NCBI RefSeq assembly: GCF_000020125.1
Contig: NC_010676.1
Span: 2,790,001 to 2,854,000, forward strand
Source of the DNA: Paraburkholderia phytofirmans PsJN
GTDB taxonomy: Bacteria; Pseudomonadota; Gammaproteobacteria; Burkholderiales; Burkholderiaceae
Length of the DNA: 64,000 nt
Direction: 5' to 3'
The notes beneath the pieces are model-generated. The model was not told the DNA's origin, searched no databases, and saw only the letters and a program-made list of their open reading frames with translations. The position numbers and the translations under genes were made by a program. Positions 9,164-19,780 of the stretch are shown here, one piece after another; the first letter of the stretch is position 1; each line of letters begins with the position of its first letter.

Positions 9164-9400
9164 GCTCCCTCCTCTCCAGCGCGGCTCGGGACCGTTCGAT
9201 ATCGCCGTCGATACCCCAATCTCGGCATGACAGGACATCCCTCCTTCGCAGGGGCCGCGCCATACCCCCAATCTTCCATTAATCTAATGATTGCCCGCAC
9301 ACACGGCAAGCCAAAGCCCACCCGGGATATAAAAGCTACTCGCCGTACAGAAAAAATAGCGGGCCTGAACTTCGTGCCCTCACATTGGAGCAAGTACGCG

Positions 9401-9808
9401 TCAGCCGGGCGACGCCGCGATTTCGAGCAGGAGCGTCATCGCTTCTTCTGCCCTGTCGACCGGCACGAGGATGTGATCGTGGTAGTAGCCCGCTACGACA
9501 TTGCATGAGATACCCATCCCGGCGAGCCTGCGGCTGATCACCGCGATGAATCCGACCGCCTCGAGACTCGAATGGACCGACAGGGTGATAAGCCGAGCGT
9601 CGTAGGTAAAGGCGAGTCCGCGCCGCAGCGCTTCATCACGCTCGATGATCGCCGTCAGACCTTCGCGCTCGCGGATGATGCAGAAGGCCAGCAAGCCGGC
9701 CGGCAAGGTGAAGTCCGGAAACGAACAATAGACATAGGTCGCCTCCGCCATCACAGGACTAAGCGTCGCACACAGCTTTGCAAGGTCCTTTTCACTCAAC
9801 TTTTCCAC
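9401..9808 (-). CDS. ACT-domain protein
   Basis: A 135-residue small protein of the stand-alone ACT-domain type. The second half (AVISRRLAGMGISCNVVAGYYHDHILVP) is the conserved beta-alpha-beta segment seen in proteins that bind amino acids or similar small ligands. Its function is not known. The preceding base run has AAGTTGAGTG before the Met, a weak ribosome site. It is transcribed in the same direction as the conjugation block but separated from it by more than 200 bases. Confidence 0.75.
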   Translation of the reverse strand: MEKLSEKDLAKLCATLSPVMAEATYVYCSFPDFTLPAGLLAFCIIREREGLTAIIERDEALRRGLAFTYDARLITLSVHSSLEAVGFIAVISRRLAGMGISCNVVAGYYHDHILVPVDRAEEAMTLLLEIAASPG

Positions 9809-10013
9809 CCTCCTCAGATGGTGACGTTATGCCATTGTCTGAAGGGCACACGCGTCGTGAATTTAAAAATGCTGCACACCGGGCAGCATTTCTAACTGCC
9901 GCTGCCCGGACATGAATGACCGCATAAGATCAGATCAAAGCTTTTTCTGACACAGATACGCATTCAACGATCGGGGACCACCGGGGACTTCACGTAACCA
10001 CAAGGAGCCTGCG

Positions 10014-10958
10014 ATGAGATCACCCGCATCATCATCCGTTATTGCCGATCAGGCAGCCATGCACGCCGCTCTAGATTCAACGGGCATGGACTGGAGAACA
10101 CCGCGCGCCAGAACATGGCGATCACTCTCGGACATCGCCGCAGACTGGGCAATCATATGCCTTACCGTCTGGATTGCCTACCGGATAGGGGTCTGGGCAA
10201 GTATCGCTGCGCTCTTCGTCATCGGCAACCGCCAGCGGGCGCTGGGTAACCTCCTGCACGAGGCCGGACACCAGAACTTAAGTAAAAGCCGCGACGTGAA
10301 CGACCGGATCGCCTATGTCTTTCTTGCGCCACCACTCTTCAACGAGCTGACGCTGTATCGCTTTCAGCATGCCTGGCATCACGGTTCACTCGGCGATCCG
10401 GTTCACGATCCGGATTATCTTTCCAGCGTCACGCGCGCGGGCGATCACTGGTTCCGCGTCTACCTGCGCGTGCTGACTACCCCCTCCACGTGGGCCGGCT
10501 CAATTTTCGGGCACCTGATCAGCACGCGCCTCGCCCTGCGCCAGAAATTCGTCATCGTACTGTGGTGGGCCGCATGCGAAGCCCTTTTAGACATCACTAT
10601 CGGGACGCATTTCGCACTGCTGTTTTTTGCGCTATGGATAGTTGCGCGCGCGACAGTGTTCCACGCCATCACAACGTTTCGCGAAATGACCGATCACTAC
10701 GGACTCCAACCGGGCGGCATTTTCTCGTACACCCGTGACGTACCAGATCATGGCATCAGCTCGGTCTTCATGCACCCGCATCACAACGGGTATCACCTGA
10801 CACATCACCTGTTTCCGCATATCCCTTATCCTGATCTTCCCGAATTTCACAGCCGCTTGAGACAGATTTCCGAGTTCAATCGACGCGCGATCATTTGCGA
10901 GACCTACATGTGGGGCAGTTGCGCCAGCGTAACGAAGTGGGAGGCAACTCATGCCTGA
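10014..10958 (+). CDS. fatty-acid-desaturase-superfamily membrane di-iron enzyme
   Basis: A 314-residue integral membrane protein with the three histidine boxes of the desaturase/hydroxylase superfamily: HEAGH (about residue 82), HAWHH (about 121) and HHNGYHLTHH (about 258). These bind a di-iron centre used for O2-dependent oxidation. Hydrophobic segments lie between the boxes. The ribosome site AAGGAG is seven bases before the ATG. It overlaps the next gene by eight bases (ATGCCTGA), so the two are translationally coupled. The substrate is unknown; it could be a lipid or a small hydrophobic metabolite. Confidence 0.85.
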   Translation: MRSPASSSVIADQAAMHAALDSTGMDWRTPRARTWRSLSDIAADWAIICLTVWIAYRIGVWASIAALFVIGNRQRALGNLLHEAGHQNLSKSRDVNDRIAYVFLAPPLFNELTLYRFQHAWHHGSLGDPVHDPDYLSSVTRAGDHWFRVYLRVLTTPSTWAGSIFGHLISTRLALRQKFVIVLWWAACEALLDITIGTHFALLFFALWIVARATVFHAITTFREMTDHYGLQPGGIFSYTRDVPDHGISSVFMHPHHNGYHLTHHLFPHIPYPDLPEFHSRLRQISEFNRRAIICETYMWGSCASVTKWEATHA

Positions 10959-12198
10959 ACGGACACTGAAGACGGTTCAGATGGCGAGCCTGCTGGTTTC
11001 CACGAGCTGCGGTACGGGGTTTCTCCTTGGCACCGGCGAACTCGCGCTCCATGGTGGCATGACAGGTTGTCTCTATGCAATTGCCAGCGCTTTGGGCCTG
11101 CTTGCGCTCGCCGCAGTCGCACGTGGCCTTTCGACAACGAGGCAATCCATCTGGGCAAGGTTTGACCAGATCTACGGTGCCTCAGTTGGCCGCGCAGTGG
11201 CCGTGCTGTCCCTTGTTTGGATGACCGGCGTGCTCGCCGCACAGATTCGGGGAGGAATAGCAATACTGACAATGGCAGGCATCGGCCCGACTTCCGCTCT
11301 TCTGATTGTTGACGGGTTGTTAATCTGCCTTTCGGCATTGCGACTGTCGTGGCTTGCTGCAGGGTTCGCGATCTGCATGCTCGCATGCAACGTCGTGCTC
11401 GTGCGCACGCTTTTCCTGACCGATGGACTCGATGTGTGGCTATCTGCTCCCGTGCAGTTTCTGGACGGACTTCGGGGCTCGACGCTTGACCATACAGGGT
11501 CCACGGTCGCCTTGGTCGTGCTCATGGTCATCTGTGGCGCAGACTATCAGCAGTTCCTACTAGCGGCGCGCACGCCGGCGATGGCGCGAAACGGGTGCCT
11601 TGTCGCGGCAGGGTTCGTGTTCCTGATCGGCTTCCTGCCAGCTTCCGCGGTAATCGCAGCCTCGCCGGTCTGGCATCTGCAGTTTCTTGCCGACCCCGTT
11701 CAAGTCATTCCTTTTGTGCTGATGCACACACTATCTGCATACGTACCCAGTACCGCAAGAGCGCTCGTCATCGTCGTTCTGCTCGCCACCGCCCTGGGTG
11801 CCGGCTGCTCGATTCTGAGGGCCATGACTGACGCTGCGGTCTCTCTCGGCCCGCACTCTGCCGCTCGGCCCATCTGGTCGCGCGTCCTATCGATTGCCCT
11901 CGGCACACTCGTAGCTAAGCATGGCCAGAGTCTGGTCGACATGATGGTCGACCTGAACATGGTCTACATTACCGCCGTCGGCCCTTTGCTAGGATTCGCG
12001 CTGCTGAACCGTCGAATTTCCGAGAAATGCGCTAAAGCGACGCTGGCGATTGGAGGAAGCATAGCAATCGCGATCTACTTCGCGCGGTGGACTGGCCTGA
12101 CAACGGTCCCGGAGACCAATCCGCTGACCGTTTCCGTTCTTCCCCTGATCCTAATTTCAGTGCTGCTGTGGCGCCGCTCTACTGCCATGGATTCCTGA
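10951..12198 (+). CDS. sodium:solute-symporter-like membrane protein
   Basis: A 415-residue protein with about ten to eleven hydrophobic segments. The start LVSTSCGTGFLLGTGE and the central ICGADYQQFLLAARTP segment resemble the sodium:solute symporter (SSS) family, which has a G-x-DYxQ-type motif at that place; the protein is shorter than most members. It is translationally coupled to the desaturase-like gene, so the transported compound may be the substrate or product of that enzyme. A decayed second copy of its N-terminal half follows directly downstream. Confidence 0.65.
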   Translation: MPERTLKTVQMASLLVSTSCGTGFLLGTGELALHGGMTGCLYAIASALGLLALAAVARGLSTTRQSIWARFDQIYGASVGRAVAVLSLVWMTGVLAAQIRGGIAILTMAGIGPTSALLIVDGLLICLSALRLSWLAAGFAICMLACNVVLVRTLFLTDGLDVWLSAPVQFLDGLRGSTLDHTGSTVALVVLMVICGADYQQFLLAARTPAMARNGCLVAAGFVFLIGFLPASAVIAASPVWHLQFLADPVQVIPFVLMHTLSAYVPSTARALVIVVLLATALGAGCSILRAMTDAAVSLGPHSAARPIWSRVLSIALGTLVAKHGQSLVDMMVDLNMVYITAVGPLLGFALLNRRISEKCAKATLAIGGSIAIAIYFARWTGLTTVPETNPLTVSVLPLILISVLLWRRSTAMDS

Positions 12199-12369
12199 CA
12201 GTTGGTTGGTCTACACCGACCGCATACACTACGCTGACGAACCGGTTGCGCTCGCGCAATCGCTCGGCGAGTTCTTTCGCCATCCGGCGCCAGAGGTCCA
12301 GATAGCGGGAACCGAGATCACTTAGCTGTGGCTCCGTGACCTTAGCCACGAGCGAGTCCTCAGCCGCGA

Positions 12370-12770
12370 CTATCCGATCGCCACCGCGCTCGGCTTGGCG
12401 GTGCTCGCACTCGTTGCCCGTTCGCTCTGGACTGACGGCCAGTCTATCTGGACCCGATTTGATCAACGCTATGGTGCCTCAGTCGGGAGTCGTGTAGCGC
12501 TCCTTTCTCTCGTCTGGATGACCGGGGTGCTTGCCGCACAGATTCGCGGAGGATGCGCTCTGTTAGCCCTGATCGGTTTCACACCGACTGCGGCGGTGGT
12601 GTTGATCGACGCCACGTTGATTGCACTATCCAACGTGCGACTCTCATGGCTTTCCGCGGGCTTCGCGATCTGCATGCTTGCGAGCAACACAACGCGCCTG
12701 GGATCGCTCGTCGAAGCGGGCGGAATTGACTTCTGGCTTCACGGCGCATCCTCAAACGCACTCAACCAGT
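12370..12770 (+). pseudogene. truncated second copy of the symporter-like gene
   Basis: The plus strand here codes for a protein segment closely related to residues about 45-165 of the gene just upstream: shared runs include QSIWxRFDQ, YGASVG, LVWMTGVLAAQIRGG and LSAGFAICMLA. The copy lacks the first 45 residues and everything after about residue 165, and it ends in unrelated sequence near the LysR gene. Base identity is clearly below 100 percent, so this is an old duplication or a remnant of a paralogous gene, not a recent repeat. Confidence 0.8.
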
Positions 12771-12807
12771 CGCCGGCGTTTCAACAACCTGCCCCTTCTC
12801 CCGGCGC

Positions 12808-13740
12808 TCAATCGGCTAGGGCACTCCCGTCCCACCTGTCAGGCGACTCTGATGACAATTGACCCAACGCCTGGCGTGCGTGTCGCATCACCATTTCACT
12901 GATCGCTCGCGCGGTAGGCGGTGCCTTCTCCCAGTGATGCCAATACAGGTCGATGGAAATCCTGTCCCGTGGTGCCAGCGCCACCAGACCTCCGGCTTCA
13001 ATGAGCGGCTGAGCCTGCATGGTCGGCACAAGACCATATCCGACCCCGGTGCGCACCGCCATCAGCAAGGCCACCGGCGACGGAAAATAATGCGTCGCAT
13101 AGCCGCCCACGGGAAAGCCAAGCAGGCGCTCGATGAAACCGGCATGTATGCCGTCCTTGCGATTGAACAGCACAGCCGGTGCAGCCAGGATATCGTGCAG
13201 ATTGAGCCCGTGAGGAAAATGCGTCTGACAGAACGACGGCGTTGCCACGCACTCGTACGCCATTGCGCCAATCGCCTCTGCCACAAATCCGGTCGGCGCC
13301 CTGCTTGCCGTGGACACACAACCAATCGCCTGGCCGCGCGTCAACACGGGCAGCGTGAAATCCTGATCATCGACGATGAGTTCAAGCAAGCAACTGTCCT
13401 TTGCGATCGCGCAGGCAACAGGTTCGAACCATGTCGCCAGTGAATCTGCGTTCACCGCTATGGCAATCTTTGCTCGCCCGTCGGTGCCGGGCTTGATCTG
13501 CTGGAGTGTGTCTGCCTCCATCAGTTTGAGCGCCTGGGCGTGGCGAAGCACTGCTTCGCCCGCGGGTGTAGGCACATTCCCATCGCGTACGAGCAACGGC
13601 GCCCCCAACGCTTCTTCCAACGCGATGATTCGTTGTGAAACCGCCCCACGTGTCACATTTAACGTCTTAGCGGCAGCACCGAAATTCCGAAGTTCAACGA
13701 CGGCACAAAACGTCTCGAGCTGTTGTCGATCAAAAGTCAT
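12808..13740 (-). CDS. LysR-family regulator, ArgP/LysG type
   Basis: A 310-residue LysR-type regulator. The N-terminal helix-turn-helix (residues 1-60, with TLNVTRGAVSQRIIALEE) is followed by VNADSLATWF, a stretch typical of the ArgP/IciA/LysG subgroup, which senses basic amino acids and usually controls a neighbouring LysE-type exporter. No LysE gene is adjacent. The nearest genes are the symporter copies on the opposite strand, converging with it. Its target is therefore open. Confidence 0.85.
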   Translation of the reverse strand: MTFDRQQLETFCAVVELRNFGAAAKTLNVTRGAVSQRIIALEEALGAPLLVRDGNVPTPAGEAVLRHAQALKLMEADTLQQIKPGTDGRAKIAIAVNADSLATWFEPVACAIAKDSCLLELIVDDQDFTLPVLTRGQAIGCVSTASRAPTGFVAEAIGAMAYECVATPSFCQTHFPHGLNLHDILAAPAVLFNRKDGIHAGFIERLLGFPVGGYATHYFPSPVALLMAVRTGVGYGLVPTMQAQPLIEAGGLVALAPRDRISIDLYWHHWEKAPPTARAISEMVMRHARQALGQLSSESPDRWDGSALAD

Positions 13741-15164
13741 GACTTTTTTGATATTGCCAAAAAACGGGCGACGTCACTATTTCAACGACCTTACTTAATA
13801 CTCGACATCATCTGTCAACCGTGACGATACTAGCGTTCGCTAGGGCATTCGCAGGCTCGCCCGTTACCGAGGATATATGCCGCGACAGCGGCAACGACCT
13901 GCCCAACATACTCCGCTTTCGTCGTGATTTATGTTGACAAGTCCAGAACACACTTTACCCGACGGAACTTCGCAATCTTTCCGCGGGAGCTCTCATTAAA
14001 TTTTTGCCCAAAAAAACCCCACTCGAACGTCGGCGGGACAACCGCGGACAAATCACCAAAGGACCCTGCTGATCACAAAGGCCCCAAATACTTACGTCGG
14101 AGCAGCATCTTGAAGTTTCCGGAACATTCAACACCTTCGAAAGTATTCGGTGACGAAGTTCGCGTCGCGATGCCCTGAATCTAATGCCGTCACCTCACCA
14201 CGTCAAAGTCCAAAATGAGGAGTTCCTATTCTTTTTGGTTATGGGTCGGGGAAGACGCTCTAGCGTCGGGCACACAGGTCAGACTGCAACGACAAGAAAC
14301 AGTCGATTCAGCATCTTTAAGCGTACTTTGCTATTCTTAACACCGACAAGCGGCGAAGCGCCTAGGGGTTCGTCAAATGCGCTGACAGGCGTAAGCGGTG
14401 TCGACAAACCTCAGGACCAGAGCGCCTTCCTCCTTTGCGAGGCAGCAACGATGGCACACCGCCCATTGAATGTCCATCCAGATGAAATCGTTCGACATCG
14501 TGGTGAGTAAACACTGCGCGTACAGCGTCAGCAACCCGAGCGCACAAAGCAGCGACCTCCCAGTCTCCTTGTATTCTGTATTGCCCCGCAAACTTCTTCA
14601 TTCACATCGACATACCAGTAGTTCGTCTGTCGGGATCTGATTTTCATCTTGCAGTCGATACCGCGCGTCCAGAAACGGCTGGATGTGCATGAATCGCGAT
14701 ACCTTCGCTCTCTACGTGACAATCCGTGTGTCGAACTCACGAGTATTCGAAGGTGGAGCGCACCCTGTAGAAAGGGAACCCTTGGCCATCCCCTAAAAAT
14801 ATGGAAAGTGGCGCCACCAAAACCAATCGTCCAGCTTATAACCGGACAGAATAGGGTGGCCGATAAAAGATATTGGACTCTTTTGCATCTCGTCCTTAGA
14901 TTGCCGTCCTAAGATCCGACCGAAAGACCGTTTTCAGAGACTACCGGCGACGCTAGAGAGTGGCTCGCGAGATCCTCCAAGACCAGAATGTGCGCGCTCA
15001 TAGGCCTCCCATCGCCCTATTCCAACTACGGCCATCGTTCTCCACATGGTGTGCCGACTTCGCTCGGCGGACGCCGTTGAACATTGACGCTCCGAATCCA
15101 GATTGGACAGGTCGCGCCCCTAATCAATTCCGTCGTCCAAATCAACACATCACTAGGAATCTTC
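13741..15164. other. 1.4-kb stretch without a convincing gene
   Basis: Base composition here is lower in GC than the conjugation block. Reading frames up to about 108 codons exist but none has a ribosome site together with a recognisable domain, signal peptide or sensible codon use. I saw no tRNA, CRISPR repeat or transposase remnant. It may be decayed sequence at a recombination boundary. Confidence 0.5.
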
Positions 15165-16709
15165 ATGAAACGGTTCAGCTTGAACGCAAAACTATGGTCC
15201 GCTCTCGCCATGACGTGGATTGGTCTGCTTGCATTCGGTGGCTGGGCGACATCAGAGTTGCGCAGTGCCATGATTGCGGACCGGAAGATTGCGATTCAGA
15301 ATGTAGTCGAGACTGCCTACGGCATCGTCGACGACTATGCAAAGTTGGTCGATAAGGGAAATTTGACCCTGAACGAAGCACAACATCAGGCGATGGCGAG
15401 ATTGTCGACGATGCGCTACGGAACGAACGGTTTCATGGTAATCACAACATCAAAGCCGGTAGTTCTTATGCACGCGACTGTCGCTGACTTGCGTGACAAG
15501 GACGTCAGCGACTTCAAGGATTCAACGGGAAAACGGCTTTTTGTGGAAATGGTTAAGGTCGCTCAGAACGAAGGTCAAGGCTATGTCGATTACCTCGCTT
15601 CCGTTCCGAGTACCGGTGGCACAGTTCGAAAAACCACCTTCGTCAAGCGCTTTGCGCGATGGGACTGGTATCTGAGCTCTGGCCTATACATGAATGACAT
15701 TGACTCGGCATTCGAATCGTATTTCGCGGAATATCTAGTCGTTATTCTGCTAATTGGTGCAGCAATTACGGCCGCCATGCTCAAGATTATCCGGAACGTC
15801 AAGCAAAGCCTCGGTGGTGAACCTGCTTATGCGGCGAGCATTGCAACAAACATCGCGGCTGGGGAGCTAAGAATGGACATTGCCTTAGCGGCGAATGACC
15901 GAAGCAGCATGATGTACGCCATGCAAAATATGCAAGGCAGGCTCACATCAACTGTGAAACGTATCCACGATGGCTCCGAGATCATTCTGCTGGCGGCCAA
16001 AGAGATTGCAAGCGGCAACCAGGACCTATCGGTGAGAACCGAGGAGCAGGCGGCGGCATTGGCAGAAACCGCAGCCAGCATGGAGCAGCTCACTGCGACA
16101 GTAAAACAGACTGCCGAGAATGCTCACCAGGCTAACGAACTCGGCGCTAATGCCTCGAAGATTGCCGAAGAAGGCGGCGATGTTGTCCGGCAGGTGGTGG
16201 ACACAATGCAAAACATCGCATCCAGTTCGGAAAGAATCGCCCATATCATTTCGCTCATTGAGGGCATCGCTTTCCAGACAAACATTCTCGCACTGAATGC
16301 AGCAGTGGAGGCGGCTCGCGCCGGTGAACACGGAAGGGGCTTTGCTGTGGTCGCTGGCGAGGTGCGTAATCTGGCGAGCCGAAGCGCTGAAGCGGCAAAG
16401 GAAATCAAGGCGTTGATTGGGGAGTCCGTGGGCCAAGTTGATGCAGGTTCAGCGCTAGTCGAACGTGCCGGGAGCACAATGGCATCTGTCGTGCGCGCCG
16501 TTCAGCGTGTGACCTCCGTTATCGAAGAAATCGCAACCGCGTCAGAGGAGCAAAGCAAGGGCATTGAGCAGGTGAACGTTGCTATCGGCCAGATGGACCA
16601 GACCACGCAGCAAAACGCCGCGATGGTTGAAGAGGCATCTGCGGCGGCCCATTCGTTAGCAGAGCAAGCGGAGGAGTTGAAGAAGTCGGTCAGCGCATTT
16701 CGCGTATAA
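15165..16709 (+). CDS. methyl-accepting chemotaxis protein with a periplasmic Cache domain
   Basis: A 514-residue chemoreceptor from the ATG at 15165, preceded by AGGAA. The first membrane segment is at about residues 10-30, the periplasmic single-Cache (sCache_2-type) sensor at 35-185 ([21 protein letters not shown]), a second membrane segment at about 190-210, and then the cytoplasmic signalling domain with the highly conserved hairpin tip [20 protein letters not shown]. sCache_2 receptors usually sense small organic acids or amino acids. No CheW or CheA gene is nearby, so it would feed into a chemotaxis system coded elsewhere. Confidence 0.93.
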   Translation: MKRFSLNAKLWSALAMTWIGLLAFGGWATSELRSAMIADRKIAIQNVVETAYGIVDDYAKLVDKGNLTLNEAQHQAMARLSTMRYGTNGFMVITTSKPVVLMHATVADLRDKDVSDFKDSTGKRLFVEMVKVAQNEGQGYVDYLASVPSTGGTVRKTTFVKRFARWDWYLSSGLYMNDIDSAFESYFAEYLVVILLIGAAITAAMLKIIRNVKQSLGGEPAYAASIATNIAAGELRMDIALAANDRSSMMYAMQNMQGRLTSTVKRIHDGSEIILLAAKEIASGNQDLSVRTEEQAAALAETAASMEQLTATVKQTAENAHQANELGANASKIAEEGGDVVRQVVDTMQNIASSSERIAHIISLIEGIAFQTNILALNAAVEAARAGEHGRGFAVVAGEVRNLASRSAEAAKEIKALIGESVGQVDAGSALVERAGSTMASVVRAVQRVTSVIEEIATASEEQSKGIEQVNVAIGQMDQTTQQNAAMVEEASAAAHSLAEQAEELKKSVSAFRV

Positions 16710-17168
16710 CGCTCACCAACCGGAGAGCTGTCGTCTCTCAAGTTGGGGCGGCACTCTTCGCTGACCGTAGCTTGCGCCTCCCGCGTTAATTGCGACAGGC
16801 CACCTTTGCTAGTTGACGTACCGCCGACACGTGCTCACCCGCGTGATTACGATGTACATCCTGCATCAAAAGTCGCACGCTGTCAGAATACGCTGCAGTC
16901 GAGCCGCGACCAAGCCTTTGCCCCTCACTCACAAGGGCCCGTTAAAACTCGGAGATAAGTCGACCAACGTGACCAAAGGACAATACGACCGTATCGCATT
17001 ACCCTACTATCAAGGTAAGCGTCCGACCAACGACGTATTGACCGAGGCTCCGCTTCGCCATAGAGATCTCTCCTGATCGCACTGCGGGTCGCCGGACTTG
17101 ACGCGCTACGGCACCGTGTAAGATGACGCGTGTTGGTCAAGCGCCGGGCTTGAACGCGGATATCGGGA
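16710..17168. other. intergenic stretch without a recognised gene
   Basis: About 460 bases after the chemoreceptor gene. I saw no gene with a ribosome site or known domain, and no strong hairpin followed by a T-run. Confidence 0.45.
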
Positions 17169-17399
17169 ATGGACGTGCCAACGTTATTGGAATGCCTCGG
17201 GTCGCTCCCAAGCGATCTGGTGATGCGTGATCTCGCGGCAGTGCGGAATGAAGTTGCCACGGTTGCGGAGCATTTGGCTCGACTGCACAGGAATGAAGAC
17301 GGATACGAGATCCGCAAGGAATCACGCAATTACGGTCGCACCGAAATCATCGCGATTGAGTTGATCGACGGTCCGGCCATCTATCGCCAGGTCGGATAG
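17169..17399 (+). CDS. hypothetical protein (76 residues)
   Basis: A short acidic reading frame starting MDVPTLLECLGSLPSDLVM, with no signal peptide, membrane segment or known motif. Only a weak ribosome site (CGGGA) precedes it. It may be a real small gene or the remnant of a larger one, as it lies in a decayed stretch next to an IS66 element. Confidence 0.35.
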   Translation: MDVPTLLECLGSLPSDLVMRDLAAVRNEVATVAEHLARLHRNEDGYEIRKESRNYGRTEIIAIELIDGPAIYRQVG

Positions 17400-17478
17400 C
17401 GATTTCGCCGCCGAAGCTGTAAGTAAACCAACGCGGTGCGTGCTCTACCCTTGGACCGCGCTGATAAGACACGACATC

Positions 17479-17787
17479 ATGCAAGACATTTTTGAACCCT
17501 GCCACGAACCTGCTCGTAGCATCTACCACGCGTTCCAGGCTGAAGCGACCAAACGCAAAGGACGCAGCATCGTCCAGTGGCAGGCTGCAGAATGCGATGC
17601 CGTCTTTCGCGAAGCAACGCCCCAAGCGCAGAAGCTCGGCCTGCGTGTTCCAACAATGGATGAAGTCGTCAGTGCGGAACGCTACGCGGCTGGGTCGATA
17701 GACTACGGCGCGAAGTGGTCTTATTGCGTTGTGGAGGAAATGCGTAAGGCTTTCCGAACTCCTTCGCTCGAGCAATCAAGGGAATAA
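17479..17787 (+). CDS. hypothetical protein next to the IS66 element
   Basis: About 102 residues from the ATG at 17479 ([20 protein letters not shown]); an upstream Met at 17440 is also possible. The protein looks soluble and amphipathic and has codon use like a real gene. Its 3' end runs up to and slightly past the tnpC stop of the IS66 element, so the original C-terminus may have been replaced by the insertion. The family is not recognised. Confidence 0.45.
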   Translation: MQDIFEPCHEPARSIYHAFQAEATKRKGRSIVQWQAAECDAVFREATPQAQKLGLRVPTMDEVVSAERYAAGSIDYGAKWSYCVVEEMRKAFRTPSLEQSRE

Positions 17788-19371
17788 CCTGATTTGATCG
17801 GCAACGACCCACGGCAACAACTCGTCAACGCGATTGACTGGATGCTCCGCAATTCGGGTGATGACATGGCGTAAATAGGCCTCCGGATCCAGGCCATTCA
17901 GTTTTGCGGTGCCAACAAGGGTGTAAACAGCGGCACCTCGCTCGCCACCGCGATCGGAACCGAAGTGCAGGAAGTTCTTGCGCCCGAGGGCGACAGCGCG
18001 CAAGGCGCGTTCGGCCGCGTTGTTGTCGATTTCAACACGACCATCATCGACATACAGCTCGAGCGCCGCCCATTGATTCAGCGCGTAGTTGATGGCTTTT
18101 GCGGCATCCCCTTTTTGCGACACCGTGCTCAATGTCGAGCGCAGCCAAGTCTCGAACGAATCTAGCAGCGGACGTGCTTGCTCCTGCCTGACACGTTTAC
18201 GTTTGTCGGGTGGCTTGCCTCGAATCGCAGCCTCGATTGCATACAGTTCGCCGATCCGTCGCAGCGCTTCGGTATTGACCTCGTTCTTTCGTGCGACGAA
18301 CAGATCATGGAATTTGCGGCGTGCGTGTGCCATGCATCCCGCCTCGCGCACGTCACCGACTTCGTAGATCGCGTTATAACCAGCGAACGCGTCGGCCTGC
18401 AGCGCACCCTTGAAGTCCTTGAGGTGCGCCTGGGGATATTCACCGGCCCGTGATGGGCTGTATGCGAACCAAACCGCCGGAGCGTCCTTCGAGCCAGCCG
18501 GCCGGTCGTCCCGTATGTATGTCCAGAGTCGCGCGGTCCGGGTCTTGCCGTTACCAGGCTCGAGCACTGGCACCGGCGTGTCGTCGGCGTGGATCTTCGA
18601 GGCAGCCATCACGTACTGGCGAATGACCTCTACCAGTGGCCGGAGCAACGCGCTGCACGGACCGACCCAGTCCGCGAGTGTCGAACGGCTGAGCTCCACG
18701 CCATCGCGCGCGTAAATCACGGGCTGCCGATACAGAGGAAGGTGGTCGCAAAATTTGCCAACCAGGACGTGTGCGAGTAGTCCGGGGCCTGGAATGCCTC
18801 GATCGATCGGCCGACCGGGCGGCGGCGCCTGCACAATGCAGTCACAACAGGTACAGGCCTTCTTGAGCCGCCGGTGACGAATTACACGCCAATGCCCGGG
18901 TACATAGTCAAGTTGCTCGGCAACGTCTTCGCCAAGCTCACCAAGGGCGCTGCCGCATTGCGGACAGCACGCATCATCGGGCAGGTGAACAACGTCGATG
19001 CGCTGCAGATGATCTGGAAGCGGTTTGCGTCCCGTCGACTTGCGACCTTCGGGTCGAGACCGTATCGGTGCGTCGACGTTTGCCGCGCCGTCGTCAGCCT
19101 GCAGATCTTCAAGGCGTAGTTCCAACTGTTCAATCTGGCGGTCGATTTTCTCCGACTTGCGCCCGAACTGCATGCGCTGGAGCTTCGCGATCCAAAGCTT
19201 CAGGTGCTCAATCTCGAGCGCCCGGTCCGAGAGCGTCTTCTGAAGCGTTGTGAGAGTGTCGCGCAGATTCGCAAGATCGTTCCCACGCTCACGTAACGCC
19301 ATCTCACGCGCAAGCAGGAGAGCCTTCAGGGCCTCGACGTCGTCTGGAAGGATAGCGTCGCTGGATTCCAT
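17776..19371 (-). CDS. tnpC: IS66 transposase TnpC
   Basis: About 531 residues from the Met at 19371 ([19 protein letters not shown]); an upstream in-frame Met is 15 codons earlier. It shows the IS66 layout: N-terminal leucine-rich coiled coil ([26 protein letters not shown]), a zinc-finger-like CCPQCG with a later ACTCCDC, and a DDE-type catalytic core with HADDTPVPV and [11 protein letters not shown], ending in [19 protein letters not shown]. It looks full length. Confidence 0.93.
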   Translation of the reverse strand: MESSDAILPDDVEALKALLLAREMALRERGNDLANLRDTLTTLQKTLSDRALEIEHLKLWIAKLQRMQFGRKSEKIDRQIEQLELRLEDLQADDGAANVDAPIRSRPEGRKSTGRKPLPDHLQRIDVVHLPDDACCPQCGSALGELGEDVAEQLDYVPGHWRVIRHRRLKKACTCCDCIVQAPPPGRPIDRGIPGPGLLAHVLVGKFCDHLPLYRQPVIYARDGVELSRSTLADWVGPCSALLRPLVEVIRQYVMAASKIHADDTPVPVLEPGNGKTRTARLWTYIRDDRPAGSKDAPAVWFAYSPSRAGEYPQAHLKDFKGALQADAFAGYNAIYEVGDVREAGCMAHARRKFHDLFVARKNEVNTEALRRIGELYAIEAAIRGKPPDKRKRVRQEQARPLLDSFETWLRSTLSTVSQKGDAAKAINYALNQWAALELYVDDGRVEIDNNAAERALRAVALGRKNFLHFGSDRGGERGAAVYTLVGTAKLNGLDPEAYLRHVITRIAEHPVNRVDELLPWVVADQIRLFP

Positions 19372-19421
19372 GCAGGCAGCATACGCTCGTGCGATGCGCC
19401 AGACGCGCGTTGTCACACACG

Positions 19422-19780
19422 TTTACAAAGCGCTGCGGGGTCGGGCTGCATCGATCGGGTGACGCCAGTCGAACCTCGAGAAGAAGCGCGAGTTGAGCAC
19501 CGGTCAGAGAGACAACGCCGCCATCAGCACGCGGCCACGCAAAGCGTCCACGCTCCAGGCGTTTGGCGAATAGACATAGCCCACCGTCACCCCAATACAG
19601 GCACTTGGTGCGGTCGCCTCGTTTGCCCCTGAACACAAAGATGTGCCCGCAGAATGGATCTTTTGCCAGAACGGTCTGCACTTTCGCCGCAAGGCCATCG
19701 AAGCCGCAGCGCATGTCCGTAGATCCGGCCGCAACCCAGATTCGCGTGTTTGCCGGCGGACCGATCAACGACTCAGGCAC
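19422..19780 (-). pseudogene. tnpB: IS66 accessory protein TnpB, frameshifted near its C-terminus
   Basis: The N-terminal 95 residues are a normal TnpB (IWVAAGSTDMRCGFDGLAA, FVFRGKRGDRTKCLYW). At the conserved C-terminal LLEGFDWRRP motif, the frame reads LLEV and then runs into unrelated sequence. The expected FDWRHPIDAARPRSAL followed by a stop is found in another frame (19422 to about 19474). The simplest reading is the loss of two bases near 19473-19478. TnpB is needed for transposition of many IS66 elements, so this copy may be inactive; a sequencing error is the alternative. Confidence 0.7.

Noticed and set aside
13924..14601. Several reading frames of 70-108 codons on both strands.
   Set aside because: They lack ribosome sites, conserved motifs and sensible codon use, and overlap each other in different frames.
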